64,000 nt of DNA from Flavihumibacter stibioxidans (GCF_014332695.1 NZ_MBUA01000001.1:1240001-1304000), one strand, 5' to 3'; shown: positions 1 to 8,726, counted from the first letter of the stretch. Numbers and translations are program-made. Notes: a model not told the origin generated them from the sequence alone.

Positions 1-506
1 CCTATTGGGCAAAGATCTGGCCGTCAGCTATTGCCCTGGCAGGGTTTATTGAAGCCAACCCTGAATATGTGAAGGACAGGCGGGTATTGGAGCTGGCAGC
101 GGGACTGGCACTGCCGTCACTGGTTGCCGCAGACAAGGCCAGGGAGGTGATTGCAAGTGATTACCTAGCCGAAGCTCTTGATTACATCCGACATTCGGCT
201 ATTCTGAACCGTTATACCAATTGTAAAATCATGCTGATCAACTGGCATGCCATTCCGCCGGAAACCGATCCTGATCTGGTTATTATGAGTGATGTTAACT
301 ATGAGACCGGTGAATTTGAACAGCTGATCAAAGTCATCCATGCCTTCCTGGAGAAACATATAAAAATAATTCTGAGTACCCCGCAGAGATTGGTGGCCAA
401 AGAGTTTATAGCAGCACTATTACCTTATTGCATCTACCAGGAAACAGTAATGATAGAGGAAGAGGGCAATAGTACAGCTGTTTCGATCCTTGTGCTGGGA
501 ACATGA
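1..506 (+). CDS. Methyltransferase-like protein, 5' end missing
   Basis: The open frame runs in from the window edge (first full codon at 3) and ends with TGA at 504-506. The visible part reads YWAKIWPSAIALAGFI, then VLELAAGLALPSL near positions 87-125. The WAKIWPSA block followed by an LELAAG glycine motif (SAM-binding motif I) resembles METTL21/nicotinamide N-methyltransferase-like small methyltransferases that act on protein lysines or small amines. A later DLVIMSDVNYE segment fits motif IV. The internal ATG at 69 would cut off the WAKIWPSA block, so it is not the true start. The substrate cannot be inferred. It converges with the aminopeptidase gene, with a 1-bp gap. Confidence 0.75.
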   Translation, partial: YWAKIWPSAIALAGFIEANPEYVKDRRVLELAAGLALPSLVAADKAREVIASDYLAEALDYIRHSAILNRYTNCKIMLINWHAIPPETDPDLVIMSDVNYETGEFEQLIKVIHAFLEKHIKIILSTPQRLVAKEFIAALLPYCIYQETVMIEEEGNSTAVSILVLGT

Positions 507-507
507 T

Positions 508-1926
508 TTATGCCATGCCTGCCAGGTATTCTTCCCTGATGGCCTCAATTTCATCCACTCCCGAAGGCAGGTATTTTCCAAACCGATGGTATCCATCCTC
601 TGTGATCAGGAAATTGTTTTCGATCCTGATTCCGCTGAAGTTCCGGTAGGCTTCCAGCTGATCATAATTGATGAAAGATGCCAGCTTGTTTTCTGCTTTC
701 CAGCGATCCATCAATTCCGGTATCATATATATTCCAGGTTCCACGGTCAGCACATAACCAGGTTCAAGCTCACGTCCCAGGCGGAGTGATTTCCAGCCAA
801 AATCCTTACGTTTCCCTAACTGTTCTGTGTAACCGACATATTGTTCGCCGAGGTCTTCCATATCATGTACGTCCAGCCCCATCATATGCCCCAGTCCGCA
901 TTGGAAAAACAGGGTATGAGCACCTGCCTCTACGCCCTCTGCGGGATCACCTTTAAACAGACCAATGGCTTTTAGTCCGGTTAATAACTCTTCGCAGGCC
1001 CTGGCATGAACATCTATGAAACGTACGCCCGGTGCCAGCATTTGAGTTGCCTTTTCGAGGGAGGACAGCACAATTTCATAGATCTCCCTTTGCTGGTTTG
1101 AGAAGCGCCTGCCCACAGGGAAAGTGCGGGTGAGGTCACCAGCATAATGCATAGACTCCTCTGCACCGGCATCCACCAGCACCATTTGTCCATCCAGCAG
1201 AGTGTTTCCATAATAATGATTATGAAGGATATGACCATTTACTGTCAGGATAATCGGGTAAGATAATCTACCCCCGGCTGCATGGGAAACTTCCTGCACT
1301 TTTGAAGCCAGTTCATATTCCTTCATGCCGGGTCTTGCCTGGTGCATGGCAGTGAAATGCATATCGGCACTAATGGATACCGCTTTCTCAATGGCATCCA
1401 CCTCACGGGGTTCTTTATGTGAACGCTGATGGATAACCGACCTGACAAGACTAAGTGAATGCCCTGCCTTTATGGCTGCCACTGGCTGTCGCAACCATTC
1501 TGAGAGCTTCAACAGGTTGGCGTTGCGGTATGGCGGGAGATAATGAATGGTGCGACCTGAACCAGCGGCCTCGCTGAGAAGTTTACCGAGATCTGCGTAA
1601 GGCCTTGTTGTGATCACACCGACCTCGCCAGCCATTTCAGCCATAGTAGGTAAAGTGCCGGTCCAGATAATAAAATCGATTCCGGGGTCATCACCGAATA
1701 ATATCTCCCTGCCTGAATCGACATCAATAATGCCGGCAACCCCTGTCAGATCAAGACCAAAATAATACAGAAAACTACTGTCCTGCCTGAATGGATAACA
1801 GTTATCAGCATAATTCATGGCAGCGTCTTCATTACCCATCAGCAGTATCAGTCCTGAGCCGACAAGTTCTGACAACTTCCTTCTTCTGGAAACATAGGTG
1901 TCCTTTGGGAACAGTTCAAAATGCAT
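508..1926 (-). CDS. Xaa-Pro aminopeptidase (M24 family)
   Basis: A 472-residue metallopeptidase that removes an N-terminal residue preceding proline, probably in the cytoplasm since there is no signal peptide. The N-terminal third is the aminopeptidase P N-domain (FELFPKDTYVSRRRKLSEL at the start). The C-terminal pita-bread domain shows the expected metal ligands in order: Asp in LVDAGAE, Asp in AGDLTRTFPVG, His in CGLGHMMGLDVHD, Glu in TVEPGIYM and Glu in GIRIENNFLI. Length is typical of the long bacterial PepP group. ATG at 1926 is a clean start. It sits 16 bp downstream of the NIPSNAP gene on the same strand and may be co-transcribed with it. Confidence 0.94.
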   Translation of the reverse strand: MHFELFPKDTYVSRRRKLSELVGSGLILLMGNEDAAMNYADNCYPFRQDSSFLYYFGLDLTGVAGIIDVDSGREILFGDDPGIDFIIWTGTLPTMAEMAGEVGVITTRPYADLGKLLSEAAGSGRTIHYLPPYRNANLLKLSEWLRQPVAAIKAGHSLSLVRSVIHQRSHKEPREVDAIEKAVSISADMHFTAMHQARPGMKEYELASKVQEVSHAAGGRLSYPIILTVNGHILHNHYYGNTLLDGQMVLVDAGAEESMHYAGDLTRTFPVGRRFSNQQREIYEIVLSSLEKATQMLAPGVRFIDVHARACEELLTGLKAIGLFKGDPAEGVEAGAHTLFFQCGLGHMMGLDVHDMEDLGEQYVGYTEQLGKRKDFGWKSLRLGRELEPGYVLTVEPGIYMIPELMDRWKAENKLASFINYDQLEAYRNFSGIRIENNFLITEDGYHRFGKYLPSGVDEIEAIREEYLAGMA

Positions 1927-1942
1927 AAGCTACAAAGTTCAA

Positions 1943-2749
1943 TTATAAATCTGAATAGCCAGCTGACCGGGCCAGGATGATATCCGATCTGGAAACATTG
2001 TTCTTATACTCAGGCTTGGCCAGCATGGCTTTCCACTCAGGATCATTACCGAAGGTTTTCCAATGTTCATTTCGATCCGCCAGGCTATTGAAGCTGGTCA
2101 TGTACCAGAAATTAGGCATACGGCTTCCTGCAATTACCTCACCATAAAATACTGCATTGAATCCTAGTCTTTTGAACAATGTGATCTCTCCGCCTTCGTT
2201 GAACATGTGAACCTTACTCTGGTAAAGTTTTTCTGTGGCAGATTCATAACTGCGCAGTTCGAATATGTGGTCAGCTTTGTTGCCGGATAGCTGCGGTGTG
2301 CTGGGCTGGCGTGCAAAACGGAACGCTTCCATCAGTATATTTTCAACCCGAACAAAAGGTGGATTGTCATGTGGCGCAGTTTCAAATGCCGCAGCCTTTG
2401 CCGGATATTCCCTGTCTTTATTCAATCGTTGTTTGATATCAAGCGCATGGTTTATGGACGGGTGGGTTACCAGCACATAAATGGTTTTGTCTGCAGCGGT
2501 ATCATTTGCCAGTGGCTTGAACACACCAACCGTTCCATGGCCGGTCCGGTGTAAGGCTGGCAGCAGTGCATGCTGCAGGTAATCATCGATCCTGGCTTCC
2601 TGGTCGCTGTTTTTAAAATGATAAACACTTAACTGGTAGATGGCTTTTTTTCCTGTTTGTTGGGCCTGCATACGGGTGGCAGGAAAAAGTAGAATAAGCA
2701 AGGCGCAAATGGCCGGGGCAATCAGATTTTTCATGGTGAAATATTTCAT
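1943..2749 (-). CDS. NIPSNAP-domain exported protein
   Basis: The protein starts MKYFTMKNLIAPAICALLIL and has a signal peptide ending near MQAQ. Two tandem NIPSNAP (dimeric alpha/beta barrel) repeats follow. The first begins at IYQLSVYHFKNSDQEARIDDYL, and the second is marked by IFELRSYESATEKLYQSKVHMFNEGGEITLF. The open frame extends upstream to 2833, but that part overlaps the preceding esterase gene. ATG 2749 (5 bp after that gene's stop) or ATG 2734 gives a proper signal peptide, so I place the start at 2749. The biochemical role of NIPSNAP proteins in Bacteroidota is not established. Its position directly after an esterase gene suggests an operon of exported proteins. Confidence 0.85.
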   Translation of the reverse strand: MKYFTMKNLIAPAICALLILLFPATRMQAQQTGKKAIYQLSVYHFKNSDQEARIDDYLQHALLPALHRTGHGTVGVFKPLANDTAADKTIYVLVTHPSINHALDIKQRLNKDREYPAKAAAFETAPHDNPPFVRVENILMEAFRFARQPSTPQLSGNKADHIFELRSYESATEKLYQSKVHMFNEGGEITLFKRLGFNAVFYGEVIAGSRMPNFWYMTSFNSLADRNEHWKTFGNDPEWKAMLAKPEYKNNVSRSDIILARSAGYSDL

Positions 2750-2753
2750 TTTG

Positions 2754-4172
2754 TTATTTAACGGGAACCTGTTCAACTGCAAATTGATCGGTCCGGAATG
2801 GAATGATGGGTAGGCCCTCTTTTGAAGAAACATTTCCTATCAGTGTATTTCCGAAACCATACCTGACATAATATGGATTCTTCAGCTCCGGGCTCCAGAC
2901 GGTAATGGTATTGTTCAGAATCTTAGCTTTTGCAGGATACCATTTTTCCTGGCCCGCCGCAGATACAAAGAATCCTTCAGCAGCCTGGCCGTTTACGGTG
3001 AAACCATTCATGGCATTTGCAAACCGGAGCAGGACTTTATCCTTCTGTAGAACGGATGCTGTAAGGGCTGGACTCATATAACTAAGACCGGTTTTACCGT
3101 AGGTTTCTGCCAATGCCCAGTTTGCCAGCCTTTCTCCGACCGGCTTCTTCCTGGAAGGATGAATATTGGTTACGGAATCTACGAGGTCGGTAATGACCAC
3201 CATGCCGGTTTTTGGGTGGCTCATACTCCTGGTCTGGGCTTCCTGCAGCAGGGCACCTATATTGGTGGTGCCATATTTATAGGGAGCAATCTGGACATAA
3301 TAAAAAGGGAACTCCCTTTTCCATACTGCACGCCAGGCATCGATCATAGAGGTAAAAAGCTGCTGGTAAGTATCATAGGTTGTGGTATTGGATTCACCCT
3401 GGTACCAGATCGCGCCTGCAATACTGAAATCAGTTACCGGTGAAATCATGCCATTGTAAGCTTTACCTGCGGCGCTTGGCCACCATGGAAAGGTATTAAG
3501 TTTGGATGCTGCAGCTTTCAGTGCAGCATTTTCATGAACGATTTGTTCGGGAGTCCAGGTTTCAGCTGGCGTTCCGCCCCAGCTGGCATTGATCAGCCCG
3601 ATGGGAACATTCAGGTCCTGCTGCAATTTTTTACCGAAAAAATATCCGACCGAGCTGAAGGTTTTGATGGTATTGGAATCGCAGTGGGTCCAGGCAGTCT
3701 TCACGTCGTCCTGGGGATAGTCAGCGCCAGTTCGCGGGATATGAAAAAAACGGATGTTCGGGTTCTTCGCAGAAGCGAAATCGGCAGCTATATCTGAAGT
3801 GCCGTTGTGATAGTTCCATTCCATGTTGGACTGGCCTGAACAGATCCATACCTCGCCGATCATAACATCCTGAAGGGAAATTGTATTCCGGCTGGAAATA
3901 TCAATTGTGTAAGGGCCGCCGGCCGCCGGGGTTTTCAATTTCAGTTTCCAGGTAGCCAGGTTGGATACAATCGCCGAATCTGTTTTTTTATTCCAGCTGG
4001 TGGTTACATATACCTTTTCGCCTGGTCCGGCCCAGCCCCAGAGAGCAACGGAATCATTCTGTTGTAAAACCATTCCGGAAGAAAGGATGGCGGGTAGACG
4101 CAATTGTGCCCGCAAATCCATGGAACTGAGGGTAACCATGGAAATCAGCAAAACAATCAGAGGCTTTTTCAT
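2754..4172 (-). CDS. Sialate O-acetylesterase-like SGNH hydrolase
   Basis: A 472-residue exported esterase of the SASA (DUF303) family, which removes O-acetyl groups from sialic acid or from plant and algal glycans. A signal peptide (MKKPLIVLLISMVTL...RAQ) is followed by the N-terminal beta domain (LPAILSSGMVLQQ). The nucleophile block is GEVWICSGQSNMEWN. The second conserved block is AIWYQGESNTTTYDTY, and the C-terminal Asp/His block is TDLVDSVTNIHPSRKKPVGERLA. The same arrangement occurs in the paralogue at 59444-60844 inside the polysaccharide locus, but this copy lies far from it next to a NIPSNAP gene. The natural substrate is unknown. Confidence 0.92.
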   Translation of the reverse strand: MKKPLIVLLISMVTLSSMDLRAQLRLPAILSSGMVLQQNDSVALWGWAGPGEKVYVTTSWNKKTDSAIVSNLATWKLKLKTPAAGGPYTIDISSRNTISLQDVMIGEVWICSGQSNMEWNYHNGTSDIAADFASAKNPNIRFFHIPRTGADYPQDDVKTAWTHCDSNTIKTFSSVGYFFGKKLQQDLNVPIGLINASWGGTPAETWTPEQIVHENAALKAAASKLNTFPWWPSAAGKAYNGMISPVTDFSIAGAIWYQGESNTTTYDTYQQLFTSMIDAWRAVWKREFPFYYVQIAPYKYGTTNIGALLQEAQTRSMSHPKTGMVVITDLVDSVTNIHPSRKKPVGERLANWALAETYGKTGLSYMSPALTASVLQKDKVLLRFANAMNGFTVNGQAAEGFFVSAAGQEKWYPAKAKILNNTITVWSPELKNPYYVRYGFGNTLIGNVSSKEGLPIIPFRTDQFAVEQVPVK

Positions 4173-4221
4173 ACCTCTAAAAATAAGATTAAATATGACA
4201 CTTAATCCTGCAGGGCAAGAA

Positions 4222-4257
4222 ATAAAAAACTGGTACTGCCTTTTGGTGCAGTACCAG
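4222..4257 (-). terminator. Intrinsic terminator of the small exported protein gene
   Basis: A 10-bp perfect stem (CTGGTACTGC at 4230-4239 pairing with 4248-4257) with an 8-nt loop. Read on the minus strand it is followed by TTTTTTATTT. It lies 28 bp after the stop codon at 4285, which is what a Rho-independent terminator for that gene should look like. Confidence 0.85.
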
Positions 4258-4284
4258 CGCTACAAAAATCAATTTTTTTCCAGC

Positions 4285-4704
4285 TTACAGTTTTGCGATC
4301 TTAACCTCTTCAACAACAACGCGGTTCCTGTTGATCTGAAAACTTTCAGAATAGTTTTTCCCCTTTGTAGATGCAGTCAGTTTGATCTGGATCGGATCAA
4401 GGCTGAAATTGTCAAACTGTACTTTCCTGGAAATCTTTTTATCAAAAAAAGACTCTTTGTACAGTACGTTACCGTCAACATCCTTAATGCTAACGATCAT
4501 TTCTTCACCGCTCTCATTCTCGAGATTGATTTCGACAATGGGAGACTGGTGATTGCTTCCGATATATTTCACTTCTATCAGTGATTTCTTATCTTCAGTT
4601 TTCTTGTCATTGTTAGCCATTGCAGGTGCCGCCACCAGGAAAAGGGCCAGGATTACCATTACAGTTGAAAGTACAGACTTCAGATTTGTGTTTACATTTT
4701 TCAT
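4285..4704 (-). CDS. Small exported protein of unknown function
   Basis: About 139 residues. It starts MKNVNTNLKSVLSTVMVILA with a hydrophobic stretch ending AAPAMA, a convincing signal peptide. An ATG three codons upstream (4713) is also possible. The mature part is a small beta-rich domain of about 110 residues (VKYIGSNHQSPIVEINLEN, then IVSIKDVDGNVLYKESFF) ending in a basic tail. Fibronectin-like or DUF3244-like exported proteins of Bacteroidota look similar, but I cannot assign a family. It is monocistronic: a terminator follows it and a three-copy 23-bp repeat array lies 44-100 bp upstream, so it may be specifically regulated. Confidence 0.8.
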   Translation of the reverse strand: MKNVNTNLKSVLSTVMVILALFLVAAPAMANNDKKTEDKKSLIEVKYIGSNHQSPIVEINLENESGEEMIVSIKDVDGNVLYKESFFDKKISRKVQFDNFSLDPIQIKLTASTKGKNYSESFQINRNRVVVEEVKIAKL

Positions 4705-5087
4705 AACATACATTTTTTAAGGTTACAATTTTGATTTAACTTCTTTGTGGGGCAATCGTACAATCAGGAATGGAGCAACCGGCAAATTCACTATGGAGCA
4801 ATCGGGGAATCTTATTTCAGGCGGGCAACCGTGCAGGAACGATCGTTGATAGAACAAAAGTATAAAGACGTAAACGGCCATGCAACACAAATTTTGCCTG
4901 ATCTTTTTATTGCAAACCTGCTAAAGAAATCACAAAATCCTTACCCACAAAGGATTTCAGAAATCAAAGCCAATGATTTCCAAGCCCTGAACTATCGATA
5001 AAAACCGGCCGGAACATTCCATTATTTATCGAAGTGAAAAGGAAAAAGAAAAAAAATTAACCATATATTCATAGGAATAATACAGTC
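4705..5087. other. 383-bp divergent intergenic region
   Basis: This separates the minus-strand small exported protein from the plus-strand carboxypeptidase and should hold both promoters. The visible structure is the 23-bp direct-repeat array at 4748-4816. An 84-codon GTG-started frame (4747-5001) crosses it but has no recognisable features. The 100 bp before the carboxypeptidase ATG are A-rich, and I see no clear TAnnTTTG element. Confidence 0.6.
4748..4816. repeat. Three direct repeats of exact 23-bp period
   Basis: The 11-mer TGGRGCAAYCG occurs at 4748-4758, 4771-4781 and 4794-4804, exactly 23 bp apart each time. A conserved AATY follows at the same offset in every unit. A weaker copy (GGGCAACCG) is at 4823-4831. 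Since 23 is not a multiple of three, this is not a coding repeat. The array sits 44-100 bp upstream of the exported protein ATG at 4704, where operator half-sites would lie. Confidence 0.6.
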
Positions 5088-6596
5088 ATGAAAAAAATCA
5101 TTTGCACCATTCTTGTTATGGCCGGTATTCTGGTACAGGTTTCAGCCCAACAGAAAACTGCGGGAACGGACCAGGTATTCAAGGCAGACAGTACTGTTAC
5201 TACCATTCATGATGTTACCATCCGGGGACAAAAGATCCCCTACAAGGCAATGGCTGGCACATTACCGGTTTGGGATGAAAATGGCAAAACAATAGCCGGA
5301 CTGTTTTTTACCTATTACGAAAGAACGGATGTAAAAGACAGGGCATCAAGACCGCTGGTTATATCTTTTAACGGAGGCCCGGGCTCTGCATCGGTGTGGA
5401 TGCATCTTGCTTATACCGGACCGCGAATTTTAAAAATAGATGATGAGGGTTATCCGGTTCAACCCTATGGATATAAGGAAAATCCGCATTCGATTCTTGA
5501 TGTGGCAGATATAGTGTACGTAGATCCTGTCAATACCGGTTTTTCAAGGATTACGGACAAGGATACACCCAAATCAAAATTTTTTGGTGTGATGGCCGAT
5601 ATCAAATACCTGGCTGAATGGATCAATACTTTTGTATCCAGAAATAACAGGTGGGCATCCCCCAAATACCTGATTGGTGAGAGTTATGGAACTACCAGGG
5701 TATCGGGGCTGGCCCGTGAACTCCAGGAATCGCAGTGGATGTACCTGAACGGTGTAGTGCTGGTTTCACCTACCGACCTGGGAATTGAAAGAGGAGTGGC
5801 GACTGATGCGGCACTAAGGCTTCCCTATTATGCTGCAACAGCCTGGTATCATAAAAAGCTTCCAACTGAATTGCAGCAGAAAGATCTCGTGGCCATGTTG
5901 CCGGAAGTGGAGAGTTTTACCATGAACGAATTGATACCGGCTATAAACAAAGGCAGCATGCTTTCTGATGCAGAAAAAAAGCCAATCGCGGCTAAAATGG
6001 CTCGTTACTCAGGATTATCCGAGAATGTGATTCTGCAACATAACCTGGATGTGCCCATCAATTTTTTCTGGAAGGAACTGTTGCGCGACAAAGGGTTTAC
6101 TGTTGGCAGGCTGGATTCGCGATACCTTGGTATTGACAGGAAGGACGCCGGGGAAAAGCCAGACTTCAATGCTGAGCTGAGTTCCTGGCTTCACTCCTTT
6201 ACCCCTCCCATAAACATGTACCTCAGGGAAGAACTGAAATACAGAACCGATTTCAAATACAATATGTTCGGACCCGTGCATCCCTGGGACCGCAGCAATG
6301 ACCAAACCGCTGAAGATCTTCGCAAAGCGATGGCGGCCAACCCCTACCTTCATGTATTGGTGCAATCAGGCTATTATGACGGCGCCTGCGATTATTTCAA
6401 TGCGAAGTACAATATGTGGCAAATGGATCCCGGAGGGAGAATGAAAGACCGCATGAGTTGGGAAGGTTATCGAAGCGGGCACATGATGTACCTGCGAAAG
6501 GAAGACCTCTCTGCCAGTAACGAACATATCAGGCAGTTTATCCTGAAATCATTACCCAAGCCCGGCCAGGCCGCCAAATATGAAGTGACCAGATAA
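5088..6596 (+). CDS. Serine carboxypeptidase (peptidase family S10)
   Basis: A 502-residue exported alpha/beta hydrolase. The signal peptide MKKIICTILVMAGILVQ...SAQ starts at ATG 5088. The oxyanion region is FNGGPGSASVWMH. The nucleophile elbow is GESYGTTR (Ser about residue 201), the Asp lies in SGYYDGACDYF (about 430) and the His in RSGHMMYL (about 464). This is the order of the S10 catalytic triad. S10 enzymes remove C-terminal residues and work best at acid pH; bacterial members are usually periplasmic or secreted. The next gene starts 14 bp downstream on the same strand, so the two are probably co-transcribed. Confidence 0.93.
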   Translation: MKKIICTILVMAGILVQVSAQQKTAGTDQVFKADSTVTTIHDVTIRGQKIPYKAMAGTLPVWDENGKTIAGLFFTYYERTDVKDRASRPLVISFNGGPGSASVWMHLAYTGPRILKIDDEGYPVQPYGYKENPHSILDVADIVYVDPVNTGFSRITDKDTPKSKFFGVMADIKYLAEWINTFVSRNNRWASPKYLIGESYGTTRVSGLARELQESQWMYLNGVVLVSPTDLGIERGVATDAALRLPYYAATAWYHKKLPTELQQKDLVAMLPEVESFTMNELIPAINKGSMLSDAEKKPIAAKMARYSGLSENVILQHNLDVPINFFWKELLRDKGFTVGRLDSRYLGIDRKDAGEKPDFNAELSSWLHSFTPPINMYLREELKYRTDFKYNMFGPVHPWDRSNDQTAEDLRKAMAANPYLHVLVQSGYYDGACDYFNAKYNMWQMDPGGRMKDRMSWEGYRSGHMMYLRKEDLSASNEHIRQFILKSLPKPGQAAKYEVTR

Positions 6597-6610
6597 ACAA
6601 CCGCACATTT

Positions 6611-7711
6611 ATGAATAAAAATATCGTTTCGCTTGTTATTGTGTTGGCAGGATTCCTTCTTTCCCCGGCTACTGCACAGGAAAGGTTAACAGACAGTTTC
6701 CCTGTCCGTGCTTTCAGCATTGCTGCACCTACGGCAAGGAACCTGGATTCATTTATTGTTTTCATACAACAGGAACTGGCGCCCCGAAAAATCAACACCC
6801 TGATTCTGAGGGTAGATTACAGTTACCAGTACAGCAGTCACCCCGAACTGGCAGACACAGCTTTCCTGACCCGTCAGCAGGCCAAACAACTGGTGGCCGC
6901 AGCACATGGTGCAGGTATTTCCATCATACCGCAGATCAATTTACTGGGGCACCAATCCTGGGCAAGCCGCACAGGAAAACTACTTTCCGTATATCCCCAA
7001 TTCGATGAAACCCCCTGGGTGGAAATGCCTGAAAAATATGCGTGGCCCAATAAAGATGGCCTTTATTGCAAAAGCTATTGCCCCCTGCACCCCGATGTCC
7101 ATAAAATTGTATTTGAACTGGTGGATGAAATTTGTGATGTATTTGAATCAACCGCCTTTCACGCAGGAATGGATGAAGTGTTTTATATAGGTGAGGCCAA
7201 ATGCCCGCGCTGCGGTGGTTTGGACAAAGCGGAACTATTCGCGGGAGAACTTACAAAAATCCGCAACCATCTCGCCCTTAAGGGAAGAAAACTCTGGATC
7301 TGGGGCGACAGGCTGATTGATGGAAAAACAACCGGTATCGGAATGTGGGAAGGCAGTTTTAACAATACCTATCGCGCCATTGACATGATCCCGAAGGATG
7401 TGGTTATCTGCGACTGGCATTATGAGCGGGCAGATAAAACCGCGGTGTATTTTGCGATGAAAGGATTTCCTGTAATCACCTGTTCCTGGAATAAACCCGG
7501 CGTGGCAAAAACACAGGTTCAGGACATGTACCAGTTCCGACTAACAGCCACACCAGTACTGAAAGAAAGGTACCTTGGTGTAATGGAAACCATCTGGTCG
7601 CCGGTTTCCTCATTTTTTAACGGTTTTTACGGCAAAGCACCCATTCAATCGGGTAAGGCGCCTGAAACCAATACGCCGTGGCATACATTTCGGGCAATAT
7701 TTGAGAAATAA
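6611..7711 (+). CDS. GH20-like glycoside hydrolase
   Basis: A 366-residue exported protein (signal peptide MNKNIVSLVIVLAGFLL...ATAQ). The (beta/alpha)8 catalytic domain of family GH20 begins with APTARNLDSFIVFI. It includes the IIPQINLLGHQSW strand and the signature HAGMDE at His184, Asp188 and Glu189, where the Asp-Glu pair supports substrate-assisted catalysis on N-acetyl-hexosaminides. Later GMWEG and TCSWNKPG loops resemble the sugar-binding aromatic loops. It lacks the usual N-terminal GH20b domain, so it is shorter than classical beta-hexosaminidases, and its specificity may differ. It is 14 bp behind the S10 gene. Confidence 0.82.
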   Translation: MNKNIVSLVIVLAGFLLSPATAQERLTDSFPVRAFSIAAPTARNLDSFIVFIQQELAPRKINTLILRVDYSYQYSSHPELADTAFLTRQQAKQLVAAAHGAGISIIPQINLLGHQSWASRTGKLLSVYPQFDETPWVEMPEKYAWPNKDGLYCKSYCPLHPDVHKIVFELVDEICDVFESTAFHAGMDEVFYIGEAKCPRCGGLDKAELFAGELTKIRNHLALKGRKLWIWGDRLIDGKTTGIGMWEGSFNNTYRAIDMIPKDVVICDWHYERADKTAVYFAMKGFPVITCSWNKPGVAKTQVQDMYQFRLTATPVLKERYLGVMETIWSPVSSFFNGFYGKAPIQSGKAPETNTPWHTFRAIFEK

Positions 7712-7858
7712 TAACCAATCCCAGTTATTAAAGCTACCTTCATTAAGATAACTATTTGAGCCTATCAGCATCTTGTAAGCGAATCATTTCTTTTTTTTAG
7801 CATTCATTTACCTCCTGCTTTTTTCTCAGATCATTTTCAATCTAAAAAAATTAAAGAA

Positions 7859-8143
7859 ATGAATATTTACATTTCAAACCTTGGCTTTGGTGTTCAAAAT
7901 GAAGACCTGAAAAAACTTTTTGCTCCGTATGGTGAAGTAACCACTGTAAACATCATTATGGATAAGGTCACAAATCGCAGCCGCGGTTTTGGATTTGTTG
8001 ATATGCCTGACCAGGCTTCCGCAGAAAATGCTATTCGCGAATTGAATGGTGTTAGTATGGAAGGCAGGTCCATCAAGGTAAACGAAGCAAAACCAAGAGA
8101 AGACAGACCCACAGGAAATTCTTTTTACGGTTCCCGCCGTTAA
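7859..8143 (+). CDS. RRM-type RNA-binding protein
   Basis: A single RNA-recognition motif covers almost the entire 94 residues. RNP2 is IYISNL at the N-terminus and RNP1 is RGFGFVDM around residues 41-48, followed by a short basic tail (KPREDRPTG...SRR). Small cytoplasmic RRM proteins of this type are common in Bacteroidota and cyanobacteria and bind single-stranded RNA; some are cold-induced. It has its own 147-bp upstream region with a pyrimidine-rich leader and a strong terminator downstream, consistent with an independent, highly expressed gene. Confidence 0.95.
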   Translation: MNIYISNLGFGVQNEDLKKLFAPYGEVTTVNIIMDKVTNRSRGFGFVDMPDQASAENAIRELNGVSMEGRSIKVNEAKPREDRPTGNSFYGSRR

Positions 8144-8150
8144 TATTTTA

Positions 8151-8186
8151 TTTCCGGAAGTATTTTGAATACTTCCGGAAATATTT
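8151..8186 (+). terminator. Strong hairpin terminator after the RRM gene
   Basis: A 14-bp perfect stem (8151-8164 with 8168-8181, beginning TTTCCGGAAGTATT) closed by a 3-nt loop and followed by TATTT. It lies 7 bp after the RRM stop codon. Confidence 0.85.
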
Positions 8187-8231
8187 CCAGCATGGAACCT
8201 ACTTTAATGAAAAGGGATATTTAAAGTGTAG

Positions 8232-8465
8232 AAGTCGGTTTCGACAACACAGCAGGTACCATTTACTGAAAGTACCTGGGAGATTTTAATTCAGCCACTA
8301 CCAGGGCAAATCACTTACCTGCTAAGGCACCATCTCGAGGAAACAGCCCTGGCCCTGTTAGCGCAATACAAGTCATTATTCCAGTCAGAACAGTTAAACA
8401 GGAGTTTTTCATCCATCATTAACAATTTACTACGGGAATTTATCCAAAAGACCCAGGCGGGATAA
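8232..8465 (+). pseudogene. Possible gene remnant, 77 open codons without ATG
   Basis: The frame is open from the stop at 8229-8231 to TAA at 8463-8465. Its second half translates to helix-like, coding-style sequence such as LEETALALLAQYKSLFQSEQ and INNLLREFIQKTQAG, but I see no ATG, GTG or TTG in frame at its beginning. It may be the C-terminal remnant of a gene, or chance. I do not recognise a family. Apart from this, the 288-bp gap between the RRM terminator and the next gene shows nothing. Confidence 0.3.
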
Positions 8466-8474
8466 TTTCTTCTT

Positions 8475-8726
8475 TTAAACCACGCTCAACCCGGTAATTT
8501 CCATTCCATTAAATATACGGCCGAGCTGTATATCACCGGATTTGTTAAAGTCGGTAAAACGTGTTTCACTTACAATACGCCAGAAGTTTTTAGACTTCAG
8601 GTCATTGAAATCCCTTGATTGTATAAACAATCCAACCAGTGTTTTCCGATTCTTGAATCTGATCTGTACAGGCTTTGAAGTAACATTGTTACGCTCGAGA
8701 AAGTGTTCGATCTGAATGTTTGTCAA
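8475..8726 (-). CDS. Small conserved-looking hypothetical protein
   Basis: An 83-residue frame beginning TNIQIEHFLERNN and ending GRIFNGMEITGLSVV. It is a mixed alpha/beta soluble protein with no signal peptide. The composition looks like a real protein (RKTLVGLFIQSRDFNDL, KNFWRIVSETRF). The apparent start is TTG at 8726; there is no ATG in frame before the last few codons. The upstream frame stays open into the aldehyde dehydrogenase gene, so the start is uncertain. It may be read at the end of that operon (47-bp gap). Function unknown. Confidence 0.55.
   Translation of the reverse strand: MTNIQIEHFLERNNVTSKPVQIRFKNRKTLVGLFIQSRDFNDLKSKNFWRIVSETRFTDFNKSGDIQLGRIFNGMEITGLSVV

Noticed and set aside
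4747-5001. 84-codon plus-strand frame in the 4705-5087 gap
   Set aside because: GTG start, no recognisable family, and its first part is the 23-bp noncoding repeat array.
7709-7730. 7-bp AT-only stem after the GH20-like gene
   Set aside because: Weak, no T-run; too little to call a terminator.
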